DNA of 64,000 nt from JANWXD01 sp035575135 (GTDB taxonomy: Bacteria > Acidobacteriota > Terriglobia > Bryobacterales > Bryobacteraceae). A program made the position numbers and the translations under genes. Below, one piece after another: positions 43,393 through 51,773 of this stretch. How positions within the stretch are numbered: the first letter of the stretch is position 1; every line of letters starts with the position of its first letter. A model generated the notes under the pieces. It made no database searches. It had not been told where the DNA came from and saw only the letters and a program-made list of their open reading frames with translations. Location of the stretch: the NCBI GenBank assembly GCA_035575135.1, contig DATLYE010000091.1:1-64000 (forward strand), given 5' to 3'.

Positions 43393-46300
43393 AGCCGAAT
43401 GGCGGCTTGACCTGGATTAAAGACGAAGTCAAACCCAAGCTGCGCAGTTGGGAGGAGTTCTACCGCAACCGCTGGCAGCACGACAAGATTGTCCGCAGCA
43501 CGCACGGTGTCAACTGTACGGGCGGCTGTTCCTGGCAGATCTACGTCAAAGACGGCATCGTGACGTGGGAAATGCAGGCCCTCGATTACCCGTCTCTGGA
43601 AGCTGGCCTGCCCCCCTACGAACCCCGCGGCTGCCAGCGCGGTATTTCCTACTCCTGGTACTTATACAGTCCTCTACGGGTCAAATACCCGTACGCCCGA
43701 GGCGCGTTGCTCGATCTGTGGAAGGCGGCGCGGGCGGAGCATGAGGATCCGGTGGAGGCCTGGGCGTCGCTCGTCGAGAATCCTGAGCGGCGCGCCCGCT
43801 GGCAGCGTGCCCGCGGCAAAGGCGGCTTCCGCCGCGTAGACTGGGACACCGCAGTCGAACTGATCGCCGCGGCCTGCATCTATACCATTCGCAAATACGG
43901 CCCGGATCGGATTGCGGGCTTCTCACCGATTCCCGCCATGTCCATGATCAGTTACGCGGCCGGAGCTCGCATGCTGCAGTTGATGGGCGGCGTCTCGCTT
44001 TCCTTTTACGACTGGTATTGCGATTTGCCGCCGGCTTCTCCGGAGACCTGGGGCGAGCAAACGGACGTCCACGAGTCGGCCGACTGGTACAACGCCAAAC
44101 TGCTGGCGGTCATGGGATCCAACCTCAACATGACCCGCACCCCGGACTGCCATTTCGCCTCGGAGGCACGCCACAACGGCTCCAAGATGTGGGTGTTTTC
44201 GCCGGACTTCAGCCAGGTCTCCAAATACGCTGACGAATGGGTGGCGATTAACGCCGGCCAGGACGGCGCGTGGTGGATGGCGGTCAATCATGTGCTGCTC
44301 AAAGAGTTCCACCACGAGCAACAGGCTCCTTACTTTCTGGATTACCTGCGGCAGTATACGGATGCGCCCTTCCTGGTGGAGCTCGAGCCCCTGGAGCACG
44401 GTTACCGCCCCGGCCGGCTGGTGCGGGCCAACCGCCTGGAGACTTACAGGGAGGTGGAGAACGGCGACTGGAAATTTCTGATGTGGGATCGCGGCGATAG
44501 CCGCCCCAAGATGCCCGTGGGCACCGTCGGTTTCCGCTGGGGATCGGAGAAAGGTAAGTGGAATCTGACGCTGCGGGACGGGCTTGACGGCAGCGAGATC
44601 CGCCCCGCGCTTACGTTCCTGGAAGAGCATGACGCGGTCGTGCAGGTGTGCTTCGATGATTTCGGCGAGGGCCGCCTTCTCTGGCGCGGAGTGCCGGTCA
44701 AGCGTCTCCGGACCGCTTCCGGCGATCCGATCACTGTGACCTCCGTCTATGACCTGCTGATGGCCCAGTATGGCGTCGCCCGCGGACTCGAGGGTGACTA
44801 CCCGCACGACTACAACGACGATCTGCCCTACACGCCGGCGTGGTCGGAAAAGTATACCGGAATGGGCCGGGATCTTGTGATCCGCTTCGCCCGCGAGTGG
44901 GGCCGGACCGCCGTGCTGACTCGCGGTAAGTGCATGGTCATCATCGGCGCGGGCATTAATCACTGGTACCACAACAACCTGATGTACCGTGCTGCAATTC
45001 ACGCGCTCATGTTTTGCGGGTGCGTGGGCGTCAACGGCGGCGGGCTGGCGCATTACGTCGGGCAGGAGAAGCTGGCGCCGATGGAGTCGTGGTCTGCAAT
45101 CGCCTTCGCCCGCGACTGGCACCCGGCCGCCCGACAGCAGAACGCCCCGAGCTGGCATTACATCCACAGCGACCAGTGGCGGTACGAAAAAGAGTTCACC
45201 GACTACCACACCGTGCCGCAAAACGGCCGGCCGGACTCCATCGCGCGCGGCCACACCGCCGACCTTCAGGTCCGGGCCGTCCGTAACGGCTGGCTGCCTT
45301 TCTATCCGCAGTTCGATCGCAACCCGCTCGATGTTGTCCGGCAAGCCCGGGCCGCCGGCGCCAAGTCTCCAGAGGAAATCACCGCCTGGATTGTTGCACA
45401 GCTCAAAGAGCGGAAACTGCGGTTCGCAGTGGAAGATCCCGACGCTCCGGAAAACTGGCCGCGGGTGTGGTTTATCTGGCGCGGCAATGCGTTGCTGTCC
45501 AGCGCCAAAGGCCACGAGTACTTCCTCAAGCACTACCTCGGCACGCACACCAACGCCATCGCTGAGGATCTGGCCCGTGATTCCGTCCGCGAAATCGTCT
45601 GGCGCGATCCCGCTCCCCAGGGAAAGATGGATCTGGTCGTAGATCTCAATTTCCGCATGGATACTTCAGCCCTGTATTCCGACATCGTTCTCCCCGCAGC
45701 CACCTGGTACGAAAAGGCGGACCTCAACTCCACGGATCTCCACAGTTTTATTCACCCGCTCTCGGCGGCCGTCCCTCCGTGCTGGGAATCCAAGAGCGAC
45801 TGGCAGATCTTCCGGACCATCGCCCGGAAATTCTCCGAGCTCGCCGCCAAGCATCTGCCCGACCCGGTCGAGGACGTGATCGCGACGCCGCTGGCGCACG
45901 ACACCCCGGCCGAGATCGCGCAACCGGAAATGAAGGATTGGCTCCTGGGTCAGGTGGAAGCTGTTCCGGGAAAAACCATGCCGGCCCTGCGCGTGGTCAC
46001 ACGCGACTACAAGAATCTCTACAACCAGTTCGTCTCGCTCGGCCCGCTGGTCAGGGACGCCGGACTGGGAGCACACGGCACCCATTACCGCGCCGAAGAC
46101 TTCTACGACGACTTGCTGCGTACGGGCCCTGCCGTTTCCTGGGACGGCAAACAGTATCCCTCGCTGTTCGAGGACGAACAGGTCTGCGACGCGATCCTGC
46201 GCTTCGCAACGGTGACCAACGGAGAGCTGGCCTGGCGATCTTACCGAAACATGGAGGAAAAAGTTGGCCTCCCGCTCACCCATCTTGCGGAAAAGAGCCG

Positions 46301-47030
46301 CAGTGTACGTGTCACTTATAAAGAACTGCAATCGCGGCCGCAGCGCTTCATCAACAGCCCCATGTGGTCCGGGCTGCTGGATAACGGCCGCGCCTACGCA
46401 CCCTTTACGTACAACGTCGAATGCCTCGTCCCGTGGAGAACGCTCACCGGGCGGCAGCATTTCTATCTCGATCATCCGGGCTACCTGGATTTCGGTGAAC
46501 ATCTGCCCACCTACAAGCCAAAACCACTCCCCACCCAATACGCCGACCTGCGCTTCAGCCGCGAGGCCGGCCCTTCGAAAATGCTGAACTTTCTGACGCC
46601 GCACGGTAAGTGGCATATCCACTCTACCTACGGCGATAACCACCGCATGACCACTCTGTCCCGAGGGGTGGAGCCCTTCTGGATGAACGACAAGGATGCA
46701 GCCGAGATCGGTATTCGGGACAACGACTGGGTGGAAGTACATAATGACCACGGCGTCGTGGTTACTCGCGCGGCGGTGAGCGCCAGAATCCCGCGCGGCG
46801 TCTGCATTCAGTACCACTCCCCCGAGCGCACCTACTCCGTGCCGAAGTCGCCCCTGCGAGGGTACCGGCGTGCGGGCGGGCACAACAGCCTCACGCGCGC
46901 CCGTCTCAAGCCCAACCTTATGGTGGGAGGGTACGGACAGTTCACCTATCACTTCAACTACTGGGGTCCCACGGGCGTGAACCGGGACACGCACGTGTTG
47001 GTCCGCAAACTCCCGGACCTGAAATGGTGA
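43389..47030 (+). CDS. narG: Respiratory nitrate reductase alpha subunit
   Basis: A 1213-residue Mo-bisMGD enzyme that reduces nitrate to nitrite. The FS0 ligands H39, C43, C47 and C82 have the same spacing as E. coli H49, C53, C57 and C92. The Mo ligand Asp212 in WYCDLPPASP corresponds to E. coli Asp222, which separates NarG from NapA and formate dehydrogenases. There is no twin-arginine leader, so the active site should face the cytoplasm. The frame is open upstream. ATG 43389 overlaps the cytochrome stop (ATGA). narH follows after 16 bases. Confidence 0.97.
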   Translation: MKPNGGLTWIKDEVKPKLRSWEEFYRNRWQHDKIVRSTHGVNCTGGCSWQIYVKDGIVTWEMQALDYPSLEAGLPPYEPRGCQRGISYSWYLYSPLRVKYPYARGALLDLWKAARAEHEDPVEAWASLVENPERRARWQRARGKGGFRRVDWDTAVELIAAACIYTIRKYGPDRIAGFSPIPAMSMISYAAGARMLQLMGGVSLSFYDWYCDLPPASPETWGEQTDVHESADWYNAKLLAVMGSNLNMTRTPDCHFASEARHNGSKMWVFSPDFSQVSKYADEWVAINAGQDGAWWMAVNHVLLKEFHHEQQAPYFLDYLRQYTDAPFLVELEPLEHGYRPGRLVRANRLETYREVENGDWKFLMWDRGDSRPKMPVGTVGFRWGSEKGKWNLTLRDGLDGSEIRPALTFLEEHDAVVQVCFDDFGEGRLLWRGVPVKRLRTASGDPITVTSVYDLLMAQYGVARGLEGDYPHDYNDDLPYTPAWSEKYTGMGRDLVIRFAREWGRTAVLTRGKCMVIIGAGINHWYHNNLMYRAAIHALMFCGCVGVNGGGLAHYVGQEKLAPMESWSAIAFARDWHPAARQQNAPSWHYIHSDQWRYEKEFTDYHTVPQNGRPDSIARGHTADLQVRAVRNGWLPFYPQFDRNPLDVVRQARAAGAKSPEEITAWIVAQLKERKLRFAVEDPDAPENWPRVWFIWRGNALLSSAKGHEYFLKHYLGTHTNAIAEDLARDSVREIVWRDPAPQGKMDLVVDLNFRMDTSALYSDIVLPAATWYEKADLNSTDLHSFIHPLSAAVPPCWESKSDWQIFRTIARKFSELAAKHLPDPVEDVIATPLAHDTPAEIAQPEMKDWLLGQVEAVPGKTMPALRVVTRDYKNLYNQFVSLGPLVRDAGLGAHGTHYRAEDFYDDLLRTGPAVSWDGKQYPSLFEDEQVCDAILRFATVTNGELAWRSYRNMEEKVGLPLTHLAEKSRSVRVTYKELQSRPQRFINSPMWSGLLDNGRAYAPFTYNVECLVPWRTLTGRQHFYLDHPGYLDFGEHLPTYKPKPLPTQYADLRFSREAGPSKMLNFLTPHGKWHIHSTYGDNHRMTTLSRGVEPFWMNDKDAAEIGIRDNDWVEVHNDHGVVVTRAAVSARIPRGVCIQYHSPERTYSVPKSPLRGYRRAGGHNSLTRARLKPNLMVGGYGQFTYHFNYWGPTGVNRDTHVLVRKLPDLKW

Positions 47031-47046
47031 GGAAAGGAGCACCGCG

Positions 47047-48537
47047 ATGAACGTCCGATCGCAAATCTCCATGGTCTTCCACCTGGATAAGTGCATCGGG
47101 TGCCATACCTGCAGTATTGCCTGCAAGAACATCTGGACCGACCGCAAGGGCACAGAATACATGTGGTGGAACAATGTGGAGACCAAGCCCGGCACCGGTT
47201 ATCCCACACTGTGGGAGGACCAGGAAAAATACAACGGGGGCTGGAAGGTTGAAAACGGCAGACTCCAGCTCCGTTCGACAAGCAAGGCCAGAACTGTTTT
47301 CAACATTTTCCACCATCCGCAAATGCCCACGCTCGACGATTACTATGAGCCGTGGACTTACGATTATCAGGCTCTCTTTAATGCTCCGGAGGGCTCCGAC
47401 CAGCCCACTGCCGTCCCGGTCTCCATGATTACCGGAGAGCTGATCCAGATCGAATCGGGTCCGAACTGGGACGACGACCTCGGCGGCTCGCCCCTGTATG
47501 CGGAAAACGATCCCAACCTCAACGGTCTTACCGAGGAGCAGCGCCGTCAGTTGTTCGCCGTCGAGCGGCTGGTCTTTTTCTACTTTCCGCGGATCTGCAA
47601 CCACTGCCTGAATCCTGCCTGTGTGGCGGCATGCCCTTCCGGGGCGCTTTACAAACGGGGCGAGGACGGTATCGTCCTTCTGGACCAGAACCGGTGCCGG
47701 GCCTGGCGCGCCTGCATCGCGGCTTGCCCCTACAAAAAGGTTTTCTTCAACTGGTTTACCGGGAAGTCGGAGAAATGCATCCTTTGTTTCCCGCGCGTCG
47801 AGACGGGCCAGGCGCCGGCATGCTTCCACTCCTGCGTCGGACGCATCCGCTACCTCGGTGTTCTTCTCTATGACGCCGAGCGGATCGAGGAAGCTGCCAA
47901 GAGCCCCGAAGAGGAATTGATCGAAGCGCAACGCTCTCTGATACTGGACCCGTTTGACCCCGAGGTCATTGCCGCCGCCCGGGCCAACGGTGTGCATGAT
48001 TCCGTCATCGAGGCGGCTCAGCGGTCGCCGGTCTACAAGTTCGTCAAACTATGGAAAATCGCTCTGCCGCCGCATATCGAGTACCGTACGCTTCCGATGC
48101 TGTTTTACGTGCCGCCCCTGGCGCCGGTGATGGCCGTACGGCGGAACAGCACGGTAACCCACGTCTGCGAAGACTTGTTCCACGACATTGACGAGGCGCG
48201 CGTCCCGATGAAGTTTCTGGCCAACCTGTTTGGTGCGGGCCATGAAGGGAAGGTGCGCTACGCGCTGCGCAAGCAAAAGGCGGTGCGCTGGTGGCGGCGC
48301 GCCGTGACCGTGGGCGATGTGGATCGGGAAACAGCGGAACGCATGCTGCGCGAAGCCGATTGTTCGGTGCAGGAAGCCGAAGACATCTACCGACTGACGT
48401 CCCTGTGCACTTTTGAGGAGCGCTTCGTGATTCCGCCGGCGCACCGGGAGGAAGCCATCGAGATGCTGGCCGATCCTCTGGACTACAAGCAGAGCGCAGG
48501 CTTCGGATTCCTGTCCGGGCCGCGGAGGGGCATCTGA
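47047..48537 (+). CDS. narH: Respiratory nitrate reductase beta subunit
   Basis: A 496-residue Fe-S protein with four cluster motifs: CIGCHTCSIACKN near the N-terminus, CNHCLNPACVAACPSG, CRAWRACIAACPYKK and CILCFPRVETGQAPACFHSC. The Trp in CRAW in place of Cys is the NarH mark for the [3Fe-4S] cluster. It passes electrons from NarI heme to NarG. A GGAAAGGAG site precedes the ATG. The stop overlaps the narJ start (TGATG). Confidence 0.97.
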   Translation: MNVRSQISMVFHLDKCIGCHTCSIACKNIWTDRKGTEYMWWNNVETKPGTGYPTLWEDQEKYNGGWKVENGRLQLRSTSKARTVFNIFHHPQMPTLDDYYEPWTYDYQALFNAPEGSDQPTAVPVSMITGELIQIESGPNWDDDLGGSPLYAENDPNLNGLTEEQRRQLFAVERLVFFYFPRICNHCLNPACVAACPSGALYKRGEDGIVLLDQNRCRAWRACIAACPYKKVFFNWFTGKSEKCILCFPRVETGQAPACFHSCVGRIRYLGVLLYDAERIEEAAKSPEEELIEAQRSLILDPFDPEVIAAARANGVHDSVIEAAQRSPVYKFVKLWKIALPPHIEYRTLPMLFYVPPLAPVMAVRRNSTVTHVCEDLFHDIDEARVPMKFLANLFGAGHEGKVRYALRKQKAVRWWRRAVTVGDVDRETAERMLREADCSVQEAEDIYRLTSLCTFEERFVIPPAHREEAIEMLADPLDYKQSAGFGFLSGPRRGI

Positions 48538-49091
48538 TGACGCGATCGGACCTTTTCGACCAACTGGCCGCTGCGTTCGGCTATCCGCACGAGGACTACC
48601 TCGCGGTGCTGGAGCGCTGCCGGGCGGGGCTCGAGCAGGCAGCTCCCCAAGCCGCCGCCGCCCTGAGTCGCTTCATGGACGAGCTCAGTGCCTGCTCGCT
48701 GGAGGAAATCCAGGAACTCTATGTCCGCACCTTCGAGTTGAACCCGGTTTGCGCCCTTGAAATCGGCTGGCACCTGTTCGGGGAGAACTACGAGCGCGGG
48801 GAGTTTCTCGTGAAGCTGAGACAGGAGCTGCGGCGCTTCCAGGTCCCCGAGTCCCGCGAGCTCCCGGATCACGTGACGCACCTGCTGCCGCTGCTCGGCC
48901 GACTGCCGGCGCCTGAGGCGGCGACATTCGCGCGTGAGTTCCTTCTTCCGGTGCTCGGAAAAATCCAGGAGGCACTCGAGCGGGCCGCAAGCCCCTTCCG
49001 TCACTTGGCCGAAGCAGTCCGGCGCCTCTTGGCGGCCGGCGTGTCTGATTTCACCAGGGAGGCTGCTTATGACTACGTGGCAGTATCTTGA
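48537..49091 (+). CDS. narJ: Nitrate reductase assembly chaperone NarJ
   Basis: A 184-residue all-helical NarJ/TorD-type chaperone with the conserved ELYVRTFELNPVCALEIGWH segment and GENYERGEFLVKLRQELR, and a RELPDHVTHLLPLLGRL helix. It inserts the Mo cofactor into NarG before membrane docking. Its start overlaps the narH stop by one base, and its 3' end overlaps narI by 23 bases. Confidence 0.95.
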   Translation: MTRSDLFDQLAAAFGYPHEDYLAVLERCRAGLEQAAPQAAAALSRFMDELSACSLEEIQELYVRTFELNPVCALEIGWHLFGENYERGEFLVKLRQELRRFQVPESRELPDHVTHLLPLLGRLPAPEAATFAREFLLPVLGKIQEALERAASPFRHLAEAVRRLLAAGVSDFTREAAYDYVAVS

Positions 49092-49773
49092 CCTGATTCT
49101 GTTCGCCATCTTGCCCTACGTCGTTTTCTTCACGTTCTTTTTGGTTACAATCGAACGCTACAGAAGGAGAAGTTTCACTTATTCAAGCTTGTCCTCACAG
49201 TTTCTCGAGAACCAGCAGCATTTCTGGGCGCTGGTGCCGTTCCATTACGGCATCCTGGTTGTCCTGGGCGGTCACATCGTGGCATTTCTTCTTCCGAACC
49301 AGATTCTGTGGTGGAACAGCCGTCCCTTGCGGTTGTACCTGCTCGAAATCACCGGACTGGTGTTCGCGCTGCTGGCGTTGGTCGGGCTGGTCGCCGCGAT
49401 TGTGCGGCGCCTGACGGTGAGTAAGGTGCGGCGTGTGACCAGCGTGGGAGACTGGATCGTCTTCGCGCTTCTGCTGTTGCAGATCGCAAGCGGCATTGGC
49501 GTGGCGCTGGCCCATCCCTGGGGTTCGTCGTGGTTTGCCGCCGTGGCCACGCCCTACCTCTGGTCCCTGGTGAAGCTCAGCCCCGAGATCGGCTACGTGG
49601 CCGCCATGCCGCCGATGGTGAAATTCCACATCGTCAACGCCTACCTGCTCATCGGCTTCTTCCCCTTTACCCGCCTGGTCCACGTGCTCGTTGTGCCCAA
49701 TCCGTACTTGTGGCGAAAGCCGCAGGTGGTGCGCTGGTACGGGAAATCGCCGGCCACCGGACCGGTTCGTTAG
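49069..49773 (+). CDS. narI: Respiratory nitrate reductase gamma subunit (cytochrome b)
   Basis: A 234-residue membrane protein with five helices and two heme b sites. H59 and H69 (FHYGILVVLGGHIVAF) have the 10-residue spacing of E. coli H56/H66. The pair in FHIVNAYLLIGFFPFTRLVH has the 18-residue spacing of H187/H205. It oxidises quinol and feeds NarH. ATG 49069 is inside the narJ end. The frame continues upstream but without the family start. Confidence 0.96.
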   Translation: MTTWQYLDLILFAILPYVVFFTFFLVTIERYRRRSFTYSSLSSQFLENQQHFWALVPFHYGILVVLGGHIVAFLLPNQILWWNSRPLRLYLLEITGLVFALLALVGLVAAIVRRLTVSKVRRVTSVGDWIVFALLLLQIASGIGVALAHPWGSSWFAAVATPYLWSLVKLSPEIGYVAAMPPMVKFHIVNAYLLIGFFPFTRLVHVLVVPNPYLWRKPQVVRWYGKSPATGPVR

Positions 49774-49787
49774 GACAGGAGGCTCTC

Positions 49788-51116
49788 ATGGGCCGGATCC
49801 AAGGTACTCCGCGCCAAGCCCTGACCGCTGCGACGCTCGGTTTCTTTGCCGGCTTCGCGGCGGTGGCCTTGTTCGGTCCCACGGCGCGCCGCTTTCAGGA
49901 GGTCATGCAGTTAAGCCCGCTGGCCGTAGGCTTCCTGGTCGCGATGCCATCGCTGTCCGGTTCGTTGCTCCGCATCCCGTTTTCCGCCTGGGTTGACACA
50001 ACCGGGGGCCGCAAGCCTTTTCTAACCCTGCTCGGGCTTTCGGTGGCCGGCATGGCGGGGCTGACCGGCGTGGTCTATTGGCTCTACCCCGACCAATTAA
50101 CTCCGTCCCTCTATCCCTTGCTCTTGATGCTCGGTATCCTGTGCGGGTGCGGTATCGCCACCTTTAGCGTAGGAATCAGTCAGGTGGCCTACTGGTTTCC
50201 GCAGCGCCGGCAGGGACGTGCCTTGGCCATTTTCGCCGGCGTCGGCAACCTCGCTCCCGGTATTTTCTCGTTCCTCCTGCCGGTGGCGCTCTCGTCTCTG
50301 GGACTGGCAGGATCTTACCTTATCTGGCTGTTGTTTCTCATAGCCGGGACCGTCCTCTACGCCTTGCTGGGGCGCAACGCCTGGTACTTCCAGTTTCTCG
50401 GTCACGGCTTGAGTGCGGAGGCGGCGCGGGCCGAAGCGCTGCGTCTCGGCCAGGAACTCTTTCCCACAGGAAGCCTTAGCGCAAGCCTCCGCATCTCGGC
50501 TAGGGTGTGGCGCACTTGGGCGCTCGTGATAGTCTACTTCACAACATTCGGCGGATTCATCGGACTGACGGCGTGGTTGCCCACCTATTGGCAGTCCTTC
50601 TTCGGCGTCAGCGCCGTCGTGGCAGGAGGCCTGACTGCCCTCTACTCCGTGCTGACCTCCCTCATCCGCATCGCCGGGGGCGTCCTATCCGACCACTTGC
50701 GGGAAGGCGGTGAGAACACGGCGGTTCTCGCGCTGCTCATCATGCTTGCAGGCGCCTTGGTCATGACGACGTCTCACCAGTTCGAGTTGTCGGTCCCCGG
50801 AGAAATCCTGCTCGCTGTCGGTATGGGCATCACCAATGCCGCGGTCTTCAAAATGGTGCCCAAAGAAGTGCCGCAGGCGGTTGGGGGCGCAGCGGGATGG
50901 GTGGGCGGACTCGGGGCCTTCGGCGGATTCGTCATCCCCCCTGTGATGGGCTTCGCCGTACGGGATCTGGGCCAGTCCGGTTACGCCATCGGTTACGTCG
51001 TCTTCATCTTCCTGGCGCTTCTGTCGCTGGCGGCGGTCTGGATTCTCAAATACGCAGAGCGGGCACCGCAGATCGAAGTTCAGCCGGCGGTGCGGGAGGA
51101 AGCAGGCCGTGGCTAG
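49788..51116 (+). CDS. narK: Nitrate/nitrite transporter NarK (MFS)
   Basis: A 442-residue major facilitator protein with 12 helices and the NNP-family motifs GFFAGFAAVALFGP (helix 1), GCGIATFSVGISQVAYWFP with AGVGNLAPG (first nitrate signature) and GAAGWVGGLGAFGGFVIPP (second signature). The Arg in SLLRIPFSAWVD fits the substrate site. It carries nitrate in or exchanges nitrate for nitrite. ATG 49788 has a GGAGG site 6 bases upstream. The stop overlaps the actA start, which joins the nar and act genes. Confidence 0.95.
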   Translation: MGRIQGTPRQALTAATLGFFAGFAAVALFGPTARRFQEVMQLSPLAVGFLVAMPSLSGSLLRIPFSAWVDTTGGRKPFLTLLGLSVAGMAGLTGVVYWLYPDQLTPSLYPLLLMLGILCGCGIATFSVGISQVAYWFPQRRQGRALAIFAGVGNLAPGIFSFLLPVALSSLGLAGSYLIWLLFLIAGTVLYALLGRNAWYFQFLGHGLSAEAARAEALRLGQELFPTGSLSASLRISARVWRTWALVIVYFTTFGGFIGLTAWLPTYWQSFFGVSAVVAGGLTALYSVLTSLIRIAGGVLSDHLREGGENTAVLALLIMLAGALVMTTSHQFELSVPGEILLAVGMGITNAAVFKMVPKEVPQAVGGAAGWVGGLGAFGGFVIPPVMGFAVRDLGQSGYAIGYVVFIFLALLSLAAVWILKYAERAPQIEVQPAVREEAGRG

Positions 51117-51762
51117 CCGTTTGACCGCCATCCTGCTGGCGCTGGCTTCGGCTTACAGCCTGCTGTTGTTGCGGCCCAAGATAGGCTCTTTCCGGCTACC
51201 GGGAAACCAGCAGGGCTACGAACCGGTGCAGCCGATCGCTTACTCGCACCGTTTGCATGCCGGAGAGTTGCAGATTCCTTGCTTGTACTGCCACTTTAGC
51301 GCCGAAAGGAGCCGGCACGCCGGGATCCCGGCCGCCAGCATATGCATGAACTGCCATCGCTTCGTTACTGCGCCGCTCGGTGCGTTGCGCGCGGAGGACG
51401 CATTGGCGTCCAAAGAAAAACGAGCGCCTCGCCTGATTGTCTCACCGGAACTGCAGAAGTTATATGACGCGCTTGCGCTCAACGAGAAACGCGAGCCTGA
51501 TCCGTCGCGCAGGCCGCGGCCGATTGCCTGGGTCCGGGTCTACCGGCTGCCCGACTTCGTGTACTTCGACCATCGGGCTCACGTTAACGCCGGAGTTGCC
51601 TGCCAGCAATGTCATGGACCTGTGGAAACCATGGAGCGCGTGCGGCAAGTGTCGGACCTGAGCATGGGTTGGTGCGTGAACTGCCACCGTCAAGCAAACC
51701 AGGCGGGCATCAATGGCCGGCAGGTGCACGCCTCCACGGACTGCGCCGCCTGCCACTTCTGA
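51109..51762 (+). CDS. actA: Alternative complex III pentaheme cytochrome ActA
   Basis: A 217-residue cytochrome c with one N-terminal membrane helix and five heme motifs: CLYCH, CMNCH, CQQCH, CVNCH and CAACH. Heme number, length and the following actB match ActA of alternative complex III, the quinol:cytochrome c oxidoreductase that replaces bc1. The start is GTG 51109, inside the narK end (8-base overlap). This overlap is the main evidence that nar and act are one unit. Confidence 0.93.
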   Translation: MASRLTAILLALASAYSLLLLRPKIGSFRLPGNQQGYEPVQPIAYSHRLHAGELQIPCLYCHFSAERSRHAGIPAASICMNCHRFVTAPLGALRAEDALASKEKRAPRLIVSPELQKLYDALALNEKREPDPSRRPRPIAWVRVYRLPDFVYFDHRAHVNAGVACQQCHGPVETMERVRQVSDLSMGWCVNCHRQANQAGINGRQVHASTDCAACHF

Positions 51763-51773
51763 GGGAAGGCATC

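Noticed and set aside
43923..47195. Two long minus-strand frames opposite narG
   Set aside because: They mirror the codon structure of narG, contain no recognisable domain, and have no ribosome site or promoter.
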